DNA of 64,000 bases from Streptomyces sp. DSM 15324. Its GTDB lineage: Bacteria > Actinomycetota > Actinomycetes > Streptomycetales > Streptomycetaceae. Below are positions 63,296 to 64,000 of the stretch, piece by piece. Each line of letters opens with the position of its first letter. The first letter of the stretch is position 1. The notes under the pieces are model-generated. The model was not told the DNA's origin. It ran no database searches and saw nothing but the letters and a program-made list of their open reading frames with translations. The stretch is from positions 834,700-898,699 of the forward strand of contig NZ_KQ949024.1 of NCBI RefSeq assembly GCF_001514285.1. Direction: 5' to 3'. The translations under genes and the position numbers were made by a program.

Positions 63296-64000
63296 CTAGG
63301 ACCAGGCCGCGACCACGTACCCCACTCCGTACGGCGCGTCCTCGTACAGGAGCGCGCCGCCGAGCCCGGCGTTCTCGGCGGCGCCCGCGAGGACCTGCCA
63401 GGGGGCCCGGCCGGCGGCCTTCAGCGTCTGTGCCAGCCCGGCGTCGAGTGACTTCAGCGCGCCGACGTCCGCGGTGCCCAGTGCCCGGGCGACCTCCGCG
63501 TCGAAGGGGGCGGCGCGCTCGTCGAGGTAGCCGGGCGCCTTCAGGGTCCGGCAGGCGCTCGCATCGCCCATGACGAGCAGCGCGACACGTCCGGCCCCGG
63601 CGCCCAGCTCTCTGCCCGCCTGGACGCACCGCTCGGTGGGCAACGGTTCACCCACCCCGAGTCCCTCGACGGGGGCGGCGGCCCAGCCGGTCCGTTCCAG
63701 CAGCCAGGCGGCGACGGCGAGCGAGGGCGGGAGTTCGCGCGCCGAGGGGGCGTCGGCGTCCGGCCGACCGAGCCGTACCGTCACGTCCACCCCGAAGCCG
63801 CTGAACGAGCCGCGCGCGCCCTCCGGATGCGGGCCGCGTCCCGCCTCCTCGGCGGGCCCGACGACATAGAGCCGGTCCGGCCGGGCGGCCGCGAGCACGG
63901 CCAGCGCCGCGGAGCAGGCGGCACGCGCCGCGTCCAGCTCGGGCGCGGCGCCCGCGGCGACCTCGGGCACGAGCAGCGGCGGACAGGGGCAGACGGCTGC
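63296..64000 (-). CDS. Class III extradiol dioxygenase subunit B-like protein (5' end outside window)
   Basis: At least 234 residues; the frame is open to base 64000, where it reads [20 protein letters not shown], the usual start region of this family, so only a few residues are missing. The fold is that of the LigB-like domain ([27 protein letters not shown]). The metal-ligand His pattern of active LigB enzymes is not clear, so catalysis is unproven. The family is typically found beside miaA and dapF in actinobacteria. Confidence 0.82.
   Translation of the reverse strand, partial: AAVCPCPPLLVPEVAAGAAPELDAARAACSAALAVLAAARPDRLYVVGPAEEAGRGPHPEGARGSFSGFGVDVTVRLGRPDADAPSARELPPSLAVAAWLLERTGWAAAPVEGLGVGEPLPTERCVQAGRELGAGAGRVALLVMGDASACRTLKAPGYLDERAAPFDAEVARALGTADVGALKSLDAGLAQTLKAAGRAPWQVLAGAAENAGLGGALLYEDAPYGVGYVVAAWS

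Overview
This is a 64 kb piece of a Streptomyces chromosome. GC is very high throughout, third codon positions are nearly all G or C, and GTG starts are common. The gene set is typical of the genus: hrdB, whiH, lexA, nrdR-nrdJ, hflX, a second RelA/SpoT homologue, dapF and miaA. From memory, this order resembles the central core region of the Streptomyces coelicolor chromosome (miaA through lexA to whiH, hrdB and parE). No rRNA, tRNA or CRISPR array was seen.

Layout, left to right. 1-1769: two sugar-type ABC permeases, the first cut by the window edge. 2004-3257: a citrate-synthase-like enzyme with an N-terminal DNA-binding domain. 3378-4338: a sucrase/ferredoxin-like Fe-S protein whose start abuts a near-consensus iron box. 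4482-10544: a CitA/DcuS-type kinase and its regulator, a convergent SsuA/THI5-type ABC transporter operon, and a second orphan CitB-type regulator. 10667-15257: a tightly coupled minus-strand run of DUF1453-type membrane protein, NarL-type kinase, regulator, DUF485-type protein and sodium:solute symporter. 15513-22450: parE, a small zinc-ribbon-like protein, a secreted trypsin, the principal sigma factor hrdB and the sporulation regulator whiH.

22614-34657: an ABC ATPase-permease fusion, a Nudix-type regulator, a debranching-enzyme-like protein, a DUF4192 protein, a RecQ helicase fused to a phosphoribosyltransferase-like domain, two poorly known proteins and rnhB. 34745-37227: a TetR regulator with two 20-bp palindromic operators, divergent from an MFS exporter gene broken by an insertion-sequence remnant. 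This is the clearest sign of decay in the window. 37553-40549: an ADP-ribosylglycohydrolase coupled to a histidine phosphatase, a monooxygenase-like protein and a TerD-like protein.

40654-47717 is a DNA-precursor and DNA-damage block: nrdJ, nrdR with paired NrdR boxes, lexA with its own SOS box, and dinG. 47978-52629 is a compact three-gene NIS siderophore locus (acyltransferase, IucA/IucC-type synthetase, class III aminotransferase) with no decarboxylase or hydroxylase beside it. 52911 to the right edge holds a secreted lipoprotein-like protease, hflX, an M1-type peptidase, rshA, dapF, a small membrane protein, miaA, an MT0933-type antitoxin-like protein and a partial extradiol-dioxygenase-like gene.

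Most convergent gene pairs are separated by strong perfect or near-perfect hairpins, which I annotate as bidirectional terminators. The items most worth a second look are the iron box at the ferredoxin-like gene, the two-regulator/ABC locus, the broken exporter with intact operators, the RecQ-phosphoribosyltransferase fusion, the siderophore locus, and the sequence drift in the synthetase half of RshA.
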